From Leptospira meyeri (GTDB taxonomy: Bacteria > Spirochaetota > Leptospiria > Leptospirales > Leptospiraceae), in the NCBI RefSeq assembly GCF_004368965.1, contig NZ_SORO01000001.1, positions 1,644,001-1,708,000 of the forward strand: 64,000 bases of DNA, in the 5' to 3' direction. The notes under the pieces were generated by a model. The model worked only from the letters and a program-made list of their open reading frames with translations. It was not told the DNA's origin and did no database searches. The first letter of the stretch is position 1. The number at the start of each line of letters is the position of its first letter. Made by a program: the position numbers and the translations under genes. Of this stretch, positions 55,477 to 64,000 are shown in pieces.

Positions 55477-55551
55477 GCCGCCTTAGCTCAGTGGTAGAGC
55501 AGCTGTTTTGTAAACAGCCGGTCGGAGGTTCAAATCCCTCAGGCGGCTCCA
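55477..55551 (+). tRNA. tRNA-Thr (anticodon TGT)
   Basis: Acceptor GCCGCCT pairs with AGGCGGC, D arm GCTC/GAGC, anticodon arm GCTGT-TTTGTAA-ACAGC with TGT at 34-36, TTCAAAT loop. The T stem has one A-C mismatch. CCA is encoded (55549-55551). Confidence 0.93.
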
Positions 55552-55557
55552 TGCAAC

Positions 55558-55645
<88 letters not shown>

Positions 55646-55870
55646 AACTAAGTTTCGATTCAACGGAACAAAACTCCCAACTAACAACTGATTGAAGGAT
55701 TCGAATAGAACCCGAACGACTGCGACTCCGCGAAGCTTTCGTAAAATGCTGAGGCGATGTTGATCGCCAAAGGCATGCAAGGGGGGATGGAGCAGTTTTG
55801 ACAGGATGTCAAAAAGAGCGACGACGGGCCCGCGCGAGCGTAGCCAGGATGGCGATTCAAAGAATCAATA
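55646..55870 (+). other. GC-rich, hairpin-dense intergenic element
   Basis: About 225 bp without a convincing gene. First 60 bp ordinary; the rest is clearly more GC-rich than the neighbours. Stem-loops: GAAGGATTCGAA at 55694-55705 is an inverted copy of tRNA-Tyr 55626-55637; GGCGAT-GTTG-ATCGCC (55753-55768); TTTTGACA-GGA-TGTCAAAA (55796-55814); GCCA-GGA-TGGC (55843-55853); GATTC-AAA-GAATC (55854-55866). Could be a repeat, a remnant or a structured RNA. Confidence 0.6.
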
Positions 55871-56947
55871 CTATTGCAATTTGTTCTTTTTTATGTTCTT
55901 GGTAAGTTTACTAATTTTTTTCCAATTTGCTTTTTCAATTGCGCTTGCTTTCATGGTTTGTCTGTCTTCTAAATATTCAAACTCTCTTTTCATTTTTAAA
56001 AAACTTTCTAAACGTTTTGGATCAAGAGAGCCAGCACTTATAGCTTCTTTAACTGCACAACCCGGTTCGTTTTGATGACTGCAATTGCGGTAGCGACAGT
56101 TTAAACTCAATTTCTCAATATCATCAAAAACATACTTTAATCCTTCTACATCACCCCAAACTTGTAATTCGCGCATTCCCGGTGTATCAATGATCATACC
56201 GCCATTGGGAAGTATGAATAATTCACGATAAGTTGTCGTATGTCGGCCACGACTTCCTAATTCACTTACTTCATTCACTTCAAGATGTTCCGTCCCAAGG
56301 AGAGCATTAATGATAGTAGATTTTCCAACTCCTGATGAACCGAGAAAAGCAATGGTTTTTCCTCTTTGAATATATTTTTTCAAAATATCTATTCCAACAT
56401 TTTGAGTTGCACTGAGCGTATACACATCAACTCCGATGGCAACTGATTCGACTTCAATTTTACGTAATTCAGCCTCAGGACAAAGGTCGGCTTTATTCAA
56501 CAAAACAACTGGTAGAGCTTTGCTTTCCCAGGCGATTGTTAAAAAACGTTCGATACGTCGTAAATTATAATTTAAATCTAAGCCGGTAATAATAAATACT
56601 ATGTCAATGTTAGCTGCAATTACTTGTTCCTCCGTAATCAGGCCAGCAACTTTTCGACTAAAGACACTCTTTCTCGGTAAAACTGATTGTATGATTGCCT
56701 TCATATCATTTGCAATCACGGAAGTAACTACCCAATCACCTACTGCTGGATATTTACTTTTAGTGTCGGTATTAAACCGAAATTTTCCAGAAATCTCACA
56801 GCTGTATTCTCCAAGTTCACATAAAGCTATATATTTTTCTCTGTTCTCTCGGATGATACGCATCGCCAACAGACCTTGGTTTTTATATTTCTCAAAATTC
56901 AGTTCAAAAAATGAATTCCATCCTAAATCATACAATTGCACGAACAT
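55871..56947 (-). CDS. rsgA: ribosome small-subunit-dependent GTPase A
   Basis: About 358 residues. RsgA (YjeQ) is a circularly permuted GTPase that helps mature the 30S subunit. Order seen: OB fold N-terminus, then NKADLC (G4), then GSSGVGKS (G1, P-loop), then DTPGMRELQ (G3), then the zinc site CRYRNCSHQNEPGC. Start at 56947 (MFVQLYDLGWN) matches typical N-termini; a longer form starts at 57004. Ends just after the GC-rich element. Confidence 0.92.
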   Translation of the reverse strand: MFVQLYDLGWNSFFELNFEKYKNQGLLAMRIIRENREKYIALCELGEYSCEISGKFRFNTDTKSKYPAVGDWVVTSVIANDMKAIIQSVLPRKSVFSRKVAGLITEEQVIAANIDIVFIITGLDLNYNLRRIERFLTIAWESKALPVVLLNKADLCPEAELRKIEVESVAIGVDVYTLSATQNVGIDILKKYIQRGKTIAFLGSSGVGKSTIINALLGTEHLEVNEVSELGSRGRHTTTYRELFILPNGGMIIDTPGMRELQVWGDVEGLKYVFDDIEKLSLNCRYRNCSHQNEPGCAVKEAISAGSLDPKRLESFLKMKREFEYLEDRQTMKASAIEKANWKKISKLTKNIKKNKLQ

Positions 56948-57087
56948 ACTCCACCAATTGGTTTTTATATAGATTCTCAAAGCAGCAAGGGTTAGTCTTC
57001 CCATTTAGCCTGGTGATACAATTTCAGCTAACTTCTTAGTTACTCTGTATATCCCAGCCATGAAACATAAGACAAAGGGGTAACCGT

Positions 57088-57561
57088 CTATATCACCCAG
57101 TTTTGAATCTTCGTTCGATAGAAAAAATACGCCCCGTCTCTTTTTCTTTGCAATTGCATACCAAATTGTCCGCGTTTTGATCGCACCACAGATATGAAAT
57201 TCAATGTCTCTTGCCCTTCCCAAGTGACTGTCGGAAACAATTGTTTGCCCGATCCATCATAGAAAGCCCATTGTGTTTCTTCCGTGTCTGCGAGTTCTTC
57301 AGTAAAAAAATGATCTAAACTCACTTCTGCTTCCGGTAAAAACTGACATGTGCCAGAAGGAGTTATTGGATTACGACCAAATACCTGTATTGGTTTCTGT
57401 TTGCAAAAACGAATTTGATCCCTAGAAGATCCGACAAGTTCCAATCGTAGATTCTGTTCCGGTGTGACTAAAAAATTAGAGAACAAAGGGTATATGAAAA
57501 ATAAAAAAACGATTACCGGAAATCTTACAAAACAAAGTGAAAGATATGATAAAAATTTCAC
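57088..57561 (-). CDS. exported/membrane-anchored protein, unknown
   Basis: 157 residues with a hydrophobic N-terminus (PVIVFLFFIYPLFSN). The mature part has two Cys (FCKQKP, GTCQFLPEAE) and strand-rich pattern (WAFYDGSGKQLFPTVTWEGQETLNFI). No family recognised. The ATG overlaps the stop of the upstream gene by 1 bp. Confidence 0.55.
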   Translation of the reverse strand: MKFLSYLSLCFVRFPVIVFLFFIYPLFSNFLVTPEQNLRLELVGSSRDQIRFCKQKPIQVFGRNPITPSGTCQFLPEAEVSLDHFFTEELADTEETQWAFYDGSGKQLFPTVTWEGQETLNFISVVRSKRGQFGMQLQRKRDGAYFFYRTKIQNWVI

Positions 57562-58529
57562 TAGTTTGTCCCCGGAAAGAGTATTGTTAAAAATTCATTC
57601 CCTTCTCTTTCGGCTAAAATCCGAATGCTTGGTTCATAATGTTTCCAAGAATTGTTTGTATTGGGGGAACAATAAAAATGCAAAAGAGTTTCGATTTCAT
57701 CTGTGGAAGATTGATTAAATTTAAAAGTAGAACACATCTCTTTAGCATTTCCTCTTAAAACAAGGGATTTTGTCGTTTCTAAATCCGCTCTTGGTTTAGA
57801 TCCATAACTTCCACTCATACGAAAGTATCTTGCAGACAATTCGTATTCTGTTGTTTGTCGGTAGTATACTCCCATCAAATACAATACATCCGATTTTTCC
57901 TGGTCAGATCTTTCTGATTCAGATTCTCCGAGTATTGTTTTTAAAAATTCCTTACCGGCATCGGCTCCTATTTTAAACTCAGAAATTCCAATAAACAAGG
58001 GAGTTTTTGCCATAGACGGATTTTCTGCATAAATTGATAAAATCACTTTGTATTGTTTACGTTTCAAAAGAATAATGGATGCAAATTCATATAACTTTTG
58101 TGAGTTAGTAACCTTCAAATGTTCCGATAATTCAGAATATTTATCAAAAGTGGCTTTGGCTGCATTTACGTAAGTTGCAGAAAGTTCGGAAACACCGATT
58201 GGTTTGTAGATTTCTGACAAATGAGTCCAAATCCATCCCCTCTCCTTAGAAGGGATGAGAGATGGAAACTTACTTCCTAAAAATAATGCATCAAGTAACT
58301 TTCCATGTTTTTTATACAAAAAGAAAAGCCTAGATACCACCGCCTTTTGTAATTTTCCAGATGGTTTTTGTGTTAATGCTTTTTCATACAATGGGATGGC
58401 AAAAAGAGTATTCAATTGTTCCATCTCATACCCTGCTTCATAATATGAATTTGCAAATATCGATGGAGAAAATCCAAGTATAGAGAAAACAAAAATAAAA
58501 TGGATAATTCTTATATGAATACTTTTCAT
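57561..58529 (-). CDS. exported TPR-like protein
   Basis: 322 residues with a signal peptide ending near FANSYYEAGYE. Helical hairpin repeats with TPR-like spacing (GELQKAVVSRLF; DVLYLMGVYYRQTTEYELSARYFRMSG). No enzyme motif. It directly follows the PBP gene (its start lies next to 58530) on the same strand, so it may work with cell-wall synthesis; this is inference from context. Confidence 0.65.
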   Translation of the reverse strand: MKSIHIRIIHFIFVFSILGFSPSIFANSYYEAGYEMEQLNTLFAIPLYEKALTQKPSGKLQKAVVSRLFFLYKKHGKLLDALFLGSKFPSLIPSKERGWIWTHLSEIYKPIGVSELSATYVNAAKATFDKYSELSEHLKVTNSQKLYEFASIILLKRKQYKVILSIYAENPSMAKTPLFIGISEFKIGADAGKEFLKTILGESESERSDQEKSDVLYLMGVYYRQTTEYELSARYFRMSGSYGSKPRADLETTKSLVLRGNAKEMCSTFKFNQSSTDEIETLLHFYCSPNTNNSWKHYEPSIRILAEREGNEFLTILFPGTN

Positions 58530-61118
58530 CTAATACAATCCTTTCATCAAATCTTTGTTTTCTGAGTGTGTTGCCTTATGATCTTCCGTACAAATTCCTT
58601 CAGGGGGATAATCAGAAAGATACAACTCGGTTGCCACTGGACAATTGGCACCGGCTTGTTTCCCAGTCAACGAACAGATCTTATATGGTTTTGCGTAGAC
58701 TGGTTGGCTGAATTGGATTTTCGGAATTATATTTTTTTTATCAATAGAAGATACTATTTCTCCCCAAAGTGGTGCCGCCACTGCACCACCTAGTCCACTG
58801 CCACCCATTCCAAATTTTGGATTATCATAACCAACCCAAACAGCCAAAGATAAATCGGGCCTTGCTCCCACGAACCAAGCGTCTTTATAATCATTTGTAG
58901 TTCCTGTTTTGCCGATTAAATCTCCCACATAACCACCGTTTCTAACTCCACTGGCACGACCACTATCACGTAACAAGGATACCATTACTTCTGCTGTGTC
59001 GGGACGAATCACTTGGCGTTCTGGTGGAAGTTTTAATTTAAACTCATCGGTTCCTCCAACTTCATACAGAACCACACCTTTTGCATTTTTAATCCTTTGG
59101 ATGAGGTAAGGACGTTTGACTGTTCCTTGGTTGACAAAACCAGTAAAAGCAGATGCCATCTCTAAGGGAGAAATCTCTAAAGTACCAAGGGCCAGAGACA
59201 AATCACCCCTATATCGATTTTTCTTTTCAGCGTCATTTGGAAAAAAGTATTTTGTAAAATAACGTTCAATGCCTGCACTACCCAATCGTTCTGCAACTTG
59301 AACGGCTGCGGTGTTTTTGGATTTCACAAGAGCAGTGCGTAAAGAAATTTCTCCATCAAAACTCCCGCCCAAGTTTTCAGGAGCCCATTCCTTCCCCCCA
59401 CCACCACGGTAATATAGAGGAGCATCGAGAATCCTTGTTCCAGCTTGGATCACACCAGCATCAATGGCAGAGGCGTATAACACAGCTTTGATGGAACTTC
59501 CGGTTTGTCTCCGCATTTGAGTGGCACGATTGAATTGGTTTTGTGAGTTAAACTCTTCTCCACCATGCAAAAACAACACCTGACCCGTGTTCGGTTGAAT
59601 TCCGACAATGGCGGCCTGCACTGCACTGGTATCTTTTTCAGATTCCAAACTATCAGTATTCCAAACGAGTTCGTTCAAAATAGAAACTTCTTCCAGTTTT
59701 TGTCGAAATGCTAAATCTAATGATGATTCCGGCTTGACTCGAACTCTTTTTTTTTGGATTTTTCCAGACTTTCGTGACTTCGTTAGATATTCACGAACGA
59801 TTGGACCAATGAGTTCTTGAGCACCTCGGTCTAAAGTTGTCTCTACCGTATACCCGCCACTTTCATAAATATTTTTATCGCCTTCTAAAGAAGAAAGAAT
59901 CCCGCGAACATGTTCGGTCACATAAGGTGCAATGTCCTGCCTCGAACCAAACACAGTCTCATTCGGAGAACGAGTGGAAAGATTATGATAAAAACTAACA
60001 AACTTCTCACGATCCAAATTAGGATAAATGCCTCGGTTCCGAAACATCTGTAAAATGGCACGGACACGAGTGTACGAATCCTCTGGGTTCTTTAACGGCG
60101 AATATTTATTTGGTGCGGAAGGAAGTGAAGCGAGAAGCACCATTTCTTCTTTACTTAGCTCCATCGGATTTTTTTGAAAATAGAATTTAATTCCCTCGCC
60201 AAATCCAAATGCCCCATGACCTAAATAAACATGGTTCATATACATTTCTAAAATTTGTTCTTTGGTAAGTACAGACTCTAAAGCAAATGCAAGTTGGGCT
60301 TCTCGCCACTTTCGATTCAAACTTTTGCGACGATCGTCAAGGATAATTCTTGCTAACTGTTGTGTAATGGTAGAAGCACCTTGTTTATAACTTAAATTTA
60401 TGATATTTTTAAAAAATGCCCTTAAAATTGCTGAATAATCAATCCCACCATGAAAGAAAAACTTTTGATCTTCAATATTCAAAAGTATGGAGATCATATC
60501 CTCTGGATAGTCTTGCAAACGTAAGGTGGAGGTTCTTTTTTGAAAAATTTCACTCACCATTTGTCCATTACGATCCAAAATTTTTGTAGGAATGTTTTTG
60601 GATAATGATTCCAAATACAAAGGAACTTCTTTTTTGGTGGTTAGCACTCCTGCCACAAAGTAGGAAAAACCAAGAATGAATAAAAAAAGAAAAATCGAAG
60701 TGAATGCAAATATGATTTTCCAAAAAGAAGGAGTTGATCGTTTTCCTCTTCCAGATGCGATCCTTTGTTTCAGTGGTTTTGGTTTGAACTTACGTTCTTC
60801 CGGCTCTCTTTCAAAGATTACCTTTCGTTCCCAAAAAGGTTTTGATTTTGGTTCTAATTTTTCTTTTAAAGACTTTGATTTGGAGATGGTTGGAGTAGGA
60901 ATTTTAAAGGGTTGATAGGATTGAGCCGTATCAGAAACCGAAGGTTCCTTTGGAACCACTTGCAAAATTTCGAATCGATAATCCGTAAAATTAAGAATTA
61001 CTTTTTCGCTACAGTGAGCGCATGTTAGCTGAAACTTACCTTCTTTTGGGATTGGTTCTGGCAATCGAGATGCCTTTTGGCAATGTGGACAAAGGTATTT
61101 GGGAGAAGGTGCCGACAT
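58530..61118 (-). CDS. class A penicillin-binding protein 1A with N-terminal zinc ribbon
   Basis: 862 residues. Bifunctional: glycosyltransferase 51 (EDQKFFFHGGIDYSAILRA, then QGASTITQQLAR, around 195-260) and transpeptidase with SxxK in TGSSIKAVLY, SxN in SKNTAAV and KTGTT in GKTGTTNDYKDAWFVGA. The membrane anchor is at about 128-155. Before it, the first 40 residues form a zinc ribbon: Cys10-x2-Cys13 and Cys33-x2-Cys36. A basic linker follows. The cytoplasmic zinc ribbon is uncommon for PBP1A. Confidence 0.94.
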   Translation of the reverse strand: MSAPSPKYLCPHCQKASRLPEPIPKEGKFQLTCAHCSEKVILNFTDYRFEILQVVPKEPSVSDTAQSYQPFKIPTPTISKSKSLKEKLEPKSKPFWERKVIFEREPEERKFKPKPLKQRIASGRGKRSTPSFWKIIFAFTSIFLFLFILGFSYFVAGVLTTKKEVPLYLESLSKNIPTKILDRNGQMVSEIFQKRTSTLRLQDYPEDMISILLNIEDQKFFFHGGIDYSAILRAFFKNIINLSYKQGASTITQQLARIILDDRRKSLNRKWREAQLAFALESVLTKEQILEMYMNHVYLGHGAFGFGEGIKFYFQKNPMELSKEEMVLLASLPSAPNKYSPLKNPEDSYTRVRAILQMFRNRGIYPNLDREKFVSFYHNLSTRSPNETVFGSRQDIAPYVTEHVRGILSSLEGDKNIYESGGYTVETTLDRGAQELIGPIVREYLTKSRKSGKIQKKRVRVKPESSLDLAFRQKLEEVSILNELVWNTDSLESEKDTSAVQAAIVGIQPNTGQVLFLHGGEEFNSQNQFNRATQMRRQTGSSIKAVLYASAIDAGVIQAGTRILDAPLYYRGGGGKEWAPENLGGSFDGEISLRTALVKSKNTAAVQVAERLGSAGIERYFTKYFFPNDAEKKNRYRGDLSLALGTLEISPLEMASAFTGFVNQGTVKRPYLIQRIKNAKGVVLYEVGGTDEFKLKLPPERQVIRPDTAEVMVSLLRDSGRASGVRNGGYVGDLIGKTGTTNDYKDAWFVGARPDLSLAVWVGYDNPKFGMGGSGLGGAVAAPLWGEIVSSIDKKNIIPKIQFSQPVYAKPYKICSLTGKQAGANCPVATELYLSDYPPEGICTEDHKATHSENKDLMKGLY

Positions 61119-61133
61119 AGGTTCTCCCTATTC

Positions 61134-62006
61134 TTATCGGACGTTTGTTAAAATTACAAAATCAGCGATTTTCACAAAATCCTGGCTTTCTTCTCGATCC
61201 TTAGCAAACCCGGAGACAACAAGAACAGAAAGTCCCATTTCTCGTAGTCTGTGGACGACACCACCGTTCCGATCGGAGTGAAACCGACCATTCAAATGAA
61301 CCACCTTCTTTCCTGATTTGTAGAATTCCCGAGAAATCGATTCAGCCATCCCTTGGTCCCAAGTGGCTTGACCTAAAACTAAATATTGACTTGTAGGTCC
61401 GTGATTTACTCCGTGTCCGCCAACAAACAAAGCAGTTAACCGTTGTTTGTAATCTTCCGTTAGATACTTCTCCAAACTATAGGCAGGGGGTAAATATGGA
61501 ATTGCCGAATCAGAAAACTCGCGGTAAGCAGCCAAACCTTTTCTTGAAATTAGATTCACATAGCGACGAGGAGGATTGGCCGCAACCACATTGCATTTTT
61601 TTTCTTTCGCAATCAAAACTAACGGCAAGTAGTCGGTTTTAAACGATTTCCAATGAGAAATAGAAGAAAGAAAATGGGATTCGGTAATAGTTCCTTTCAA
61701 GAACTCATTGACAATATTTTGCCCGTCTTGCTCTAACATTTCCAAGGATAGAGAAGTTGGCTCTAGGTCAGAGATTTCCTTAAACAAAGTCTCATAAAAA
61801 CGATGGAGATCTTGGTTGTCATGTTCTTCCCCAAAAACAATGACATTGTATTTGGGAGATTCTTTCAGAATATCGGAAATGGATACCGTTTCTGCCGTGG
61901 ATGTTCGTATAATTTGTACGGATGAAGTTACACCCTCAGCAGAAATTTCAAAGCCAACGAAAAAAAGGTAAAAAGAAAAAAGAAATGGATTAAAGAAGGT
62001 TTTCAA
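61134..62006 (-). CDS. ChaN-family protein
   Basis: 290 residues with a signal peptide (PFLFSFYLFFVGFEISA). ChaN-like TIKI/PDZ-less domain: VIVFGEEHDNQDLHRFYETL, SLEMLEQDGQNIVNEFLKG, and VVAANPPRRYVNLI. These proteins are heme-binding or haem-uptake linked in other species. Ends 16 bp before the PBP gene, overlapping GPx upstream by 17 bp. Confidence 0.85.
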   Translation of the reverse strand: MKTFFNPFLFSFYLFFVGFEISAEGVTSSVQIIRTSTAETVSISDILKESPKYNVIVFGEEHDNQDLHRFYETLFKEISDLEPTSLSLEMLEQDGQNIVNEFLKGTITESHFLSSISHWKSFKTDYLPLVLIAKEKKCNVVAANPPRRYVNLISRKGLAAYREFSDSAIPYLPPAYSLEKYLTEDYKQRLTALFVGGHGVNHGPTSQYLVLGQATWDQGMAESISREFYKSGKKVVHLNGRFHSDRNGGVVHRLREMGLSVLVVSGFAKDREESQDFVKIADFVILTNVR

Positions 62007-62532
62007 TGGCTTGTTTTAACTCCGCAGAATCCGGTTTGGTTCCCGATGGAAATCGCCCAGCAACATTCCCATTTTTATCGATAAGGAATTTTTCGAAGTT
62101 CCACTTCACATCCCCTTTTTCTTTTGCATTCTCTGTTAAAAATTGATAAATGGGATCTTTATCATTTCCCAACACTTTTGTTTTTTTCATCAGATCAAAA
62201 CTAACCCCAAAGTTTAACTTACAAAACTCGGCAATTTGGGATTCGGTTCCAGGTTCTTGGCCACCAAAATCATTCGAAGGAAACCCTATGACTTTTAACC
62301 CTTTGTCTTTATAAGATTGGTGAATTTTTTCAAGACCTTCATATTGTGGCGTATAACCACATTTAGACGCAACGTTGACTACTAAGACAGGATGTCCTTT
62401 GTAGTCAGAAAGGGAAACATCCTTTCCTTGGATGGATACAGATTTTAAATCGTGGAATGACATCTTTTTTCCTCCAGCATAGATATGGAAACCGATAAAG
62501 AGAAAAATGGCAAACAAAACTTTTCTTTGCAT
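61990..62532 (-). CDS. glutathione peroxidase-family peroxidase, exported
   Basis: 180 residues, with signal peptide (FAIFLFIGFHIYA). Thiol-dependent peroxidase: VNVASKCGYTPQY with peroxidatic Cys, GFPSNDFGGQEPG with the Gln, and WNFEKFLIDKNG with the Trp/Asn. It is a Cys form, so thioredoxin rather than glutathione is the likely reductant. The ATG at 62532 follows AGGGGGG and is chosen over 62550. Confidence 0.9.
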   Translation of the reverse strand: MQRKVLFAIFLFIGFHIYAGGKKMSFHDLKSVSIQGKDVSLSDYKGHPVLVVNVASKCGYTPQYEGLEKIHQSYKDKGLKVIGFPSNDFGGQEPGTESQIAEFCKLNFGVSFDLMKKTKVLGNDKDPIYQFLTENAKEKGDVKWNFEKFLIDKNGNVAGRFPSGTKPDSAELKQAIENLL

Positions 62533-62559
62533 GGAACCCCCCTGTTTCATGTTTAGACT

Positions 62560-63426
62560 ATGTCTGCATTGTTTTTCGCTGTTCTTTCCGAGGCCAAACC
62601 TTGGATCACTAAACTACAAGCGAAACCCATGTCACATTCGGGTAAATTTCGAATTTTTCAAAAAGAAAATCATTATATCATTATTTCTGGAACAGGCAAA
62701 CTTTCGATGGCTTTGGCAGTTTCCGAATTTGCCCATATCATTCCTAAACCAGATCGAAACCAAATGAAAATTTGGAATTTAGGAATTGCAGGTTCAGCCA
62801 AAAGCGAATTCTCGTTAGGTGATTTTTTTTGGATACATAAAATCACCGACGCAGCAACAAAAAGAGATTTTTATCCTGATCGAGTTGAAAAATCGGTATT
62901 CACAAAAGAGACAACTCTAACTACATATGACAGGCCTATAACCAAAAACAAGGCTTCTGATCAGTTTTTATCTCTCTCCCAAGAAGAGTTAGAAAATACC
63001 CAACTGATTGATATGGAAGGGTCCGGTTTTTTTGAAGCGGCCTCTTTATACTTTCCATTGGAGAATATTTCTCTTGGAAAATTGGTATCAGATCATCTGG
63101 AAGGAAATTTTTGTAAGGCAGAAACTGTAGAATCCATGATGGCAGAGACGATAGAAGTACTATTCAATGAATGGATTTCCCCACTTCCTTGGATCGGAAT
63201 TGATTCTATTGATACTTTCGATTGGCCATTGGTTGAATCATTCATCCAAAACCTTCGCTTAACAGAAACCATGAAACATGATTTAAAAAAATCGATTCGT
63301 TTTTTCCGATTACGAAATCCAAAAATAAATCTTCCTTTTCCAGATGAATCTCTTAAAATCCTTTTAAAATCCAAATCTGATCTAAAAGAATATTTTGAAC
63401 AATGGAGAAAGTCGCTTCATGTTTAA
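62560..63426 (+). CDS. MTA/SAH-nucleosidase-like phosphorylase-fold protein
   Basis: 288 residues. Purine-nucleoside phosphorylase superfamily: SGTGKLSMALAVSE, LGIAGSAKSEFSLGDFF, ME signature DMEGSGFFEAAS and KLVSDHLEGN with the catalytic Asp. Divergent, so MTA/SAH or another nucleoside is uncertain. It overlaps the SPL-like gene by 8 bp. Confidence 0.75.
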   Translation: MSALFFAVLSEAKPWITKLQAKPMSHSGKFRIFQKENHYIIISGTGKLSMALAVSEFAHIIPKPDRNQMKIWNLGIAGSAKSEFSLGDFFWIHKITDAATKRDFYPDRVEKSVFTKETTLTTYDRPITKNKASDQFLSLSQEELENTQLIDMEGSGFFEAASLYFPLENISLGKLVSDHLEGNFCKAETVESMMAETIEVLFNEWISPLPWIGIDSIDTFDWPLVESFIQNLRLTETMKHDLKKSIRFFRLRNPKINLPFPDESLKILLKSKSDLKEYFEQWRKSLHV

Positions 63427-64000
63427 GGCATTCTCTCATATATATATTGAAGATGGGATTCGAGAACATTGGAGAACCAAAGAAATATTAAAACGTTTTC
63501 CAAGTGCTATCCCCATTTCCATCAGACATTACAAAGATAGTTTTAATCGAAATTCCCAAAACTTTCGGATTCAAAAAGAAACACCTAAGTTGATTTTAGC
63601 TGAAAAAAAAGAACATTTTCTTTATCCAGGAAGTGATTTTTCACCTAACTTCTCTCATCCGCATTTTTATTATAATACGATTGCTCTCAACTGTATTTAC
63701 GACTGCGAATATTGTTACCTACAGGGGATGTTTCCTTCCGCCAATCTCGTGTTATTTGTCAATTGGGAAGATTTTTTTGATGCTACAAAAGAATTTATAG
63801 AAAAAAACCAATCTCTCTATTTGGCTTTGTCTTACGATACTGATCTGTTGGCCTTGGAGTCATTTTTCCCAGCCACCAAAGCCTGGTTAGAATTTGCTGC
63901 GACCGAACCAAGATTAAGTTTAGAAATTCGCACAAAGTCAACCAACTACACTCAAATTGCCAAATTCACTCCCAATCCAAATGTGATTCTAGCTTGGACC
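63419..64000 (+). CDS. SPL-family radical SAM protein (3' end outside window)
   Basis: First 194 codons visible, no stop before 64000. The radical SAM motif is Cys-x3-Cys-x2-Cys (LNCIYDCEYCYL at about residue 92-103), followed by QGMFPS, typical of the spore-photoproduct-lyase-like subfamily. N-terminus has no signal. ATG sits in the last codons of the upstream nucleosidase gene. DNA repair or another radical reaction is possible. Confidence 0.82.
   Translation, partial: MFKAFSHIYIEDGIREHWRTKEILKRFPSAIPISIRHYKDSFNRNSQNFRIQKETPKLILAEKKEHFLYPGSDFSPNFSHPHFYYNTIALNCIYDCEYCYLQGMFPSANLVLFVNWEDFFDATKEFIEKNQSLYLALSYDTDLLALESFFPATKAWLEFAATEPRLSLEIRTKSTNYTQIAKFTPNPNVILAWT

Noticed and set aside
55646..55870. 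Possible tmRNA or third tRNA
   Set aside because: No full acceptor/T-arm pairing, no CCA end and no resume codon-tag pattern; only isolated hairpins.
55806..56075. 89-aa plus-strand reading frame MSKRATT... over the GC-rich element and rsgA end
   Set aside because: Its start lies within the hairpin element and its body is antisense to rsgA; no SD or family pattern.
57005..57223. 72-aa minus-strand frame MGRARDIEFHIC...
   Set aside because: Overlaps the better-supported 57088-57561 gene in another frame; no family motif.

Overview
The window looks like chromosomal DNA of a spirochaete, most likely a saprophyte-clade Leptospira. This is inferred from the gene families, not from any search. 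The points in favour are: moderate to low GC; many small exported lipoproteins with spirochaete-style lipoboxes; frequent TTG starts; a lipid A gene (lpxD); a bacterial heme oxygenase; and many Leptospira-type proteins of unknown function. Genes are densely packed, often with 1-14 bp overlaps. I see no phage, insertion sequence, CRISPR array or rRNA.

Layout. 1-17 kb: the 3' part of an AdiA-like amino-acid decarboxylase, a Na+/Ca2+ exchanger, dprA, a rimI-SDR-DUF445-lipoprotein run, then a minus-strand envelope block (alpha/beta-hydrolase lipoprotein, DUF4105 protein, two tandem DUF3015 proteins, a class C beta-lactamase-fold lipoprotein) and a compact two-gene type IIA topoisomerase. 17-27 kb: a plus-strand run of lipoprotein, gltX, an RsbW-like kinase, a glycosyltransferase, polA and a GT-C/YfhO-like membrane protein, followed by a broken AAA/DUF4143 ATPase gene and a SRAP-family gene. 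28-37 kb: an OlsB-like acyltransferase with a PiT-like transporter, a heme oxygenase and MFS pair behind a Fur-like box, a WYL regulator with a DUF2779 nuclease-like protein, and an esterase.

37-49 kb: a UMF1-type MFS protein, a BFD-like ferredoxin with a RibD-C reductase, DoxX behind a perfect palindrome, lpxD, mazG, a DUF6580 membrane protein, and a four-gene minus-strand operon (ClC channel, retropepsin-like protease, inactive transglutaminase/7TM protein, RimK-like ATP-grasp ligase). 49-64 kb: a 7TM histidine kinase, a polyprenyl diphosphate synthase, a SirB1-family protein, half of a split transketolase, tRNA-Thr and tRNA-Tyr followed by a GC-rich hairpin-rich element, rsgA, a PBP1A with an N-terminal zinc ribbon, ChaN, a glutathione peroxidase, and an MTA/SAH-nucleosidase-like gene overlapping an SPL-type radical SAM gene cut by the window edge.

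Functional threads: envelope building (lpxD, PBP1A, ornithine-lipid-type acyltransferase, prenyl synthase, many lipoproteins); iron and heme handling (heme oxygenase, Fur-like box, BFD, ChaN); DNA metabolism (dprA, polA, topoisomerase, SRAP, DUF2779, mazG, SPL-like). The best candidates for a less-described system are the ClC/protease/transglutaminase/ATP-grasp operon, the WYL-DUF2779 pair, the T4-like topoisomerase and the structured element after tRNA-Tyr.
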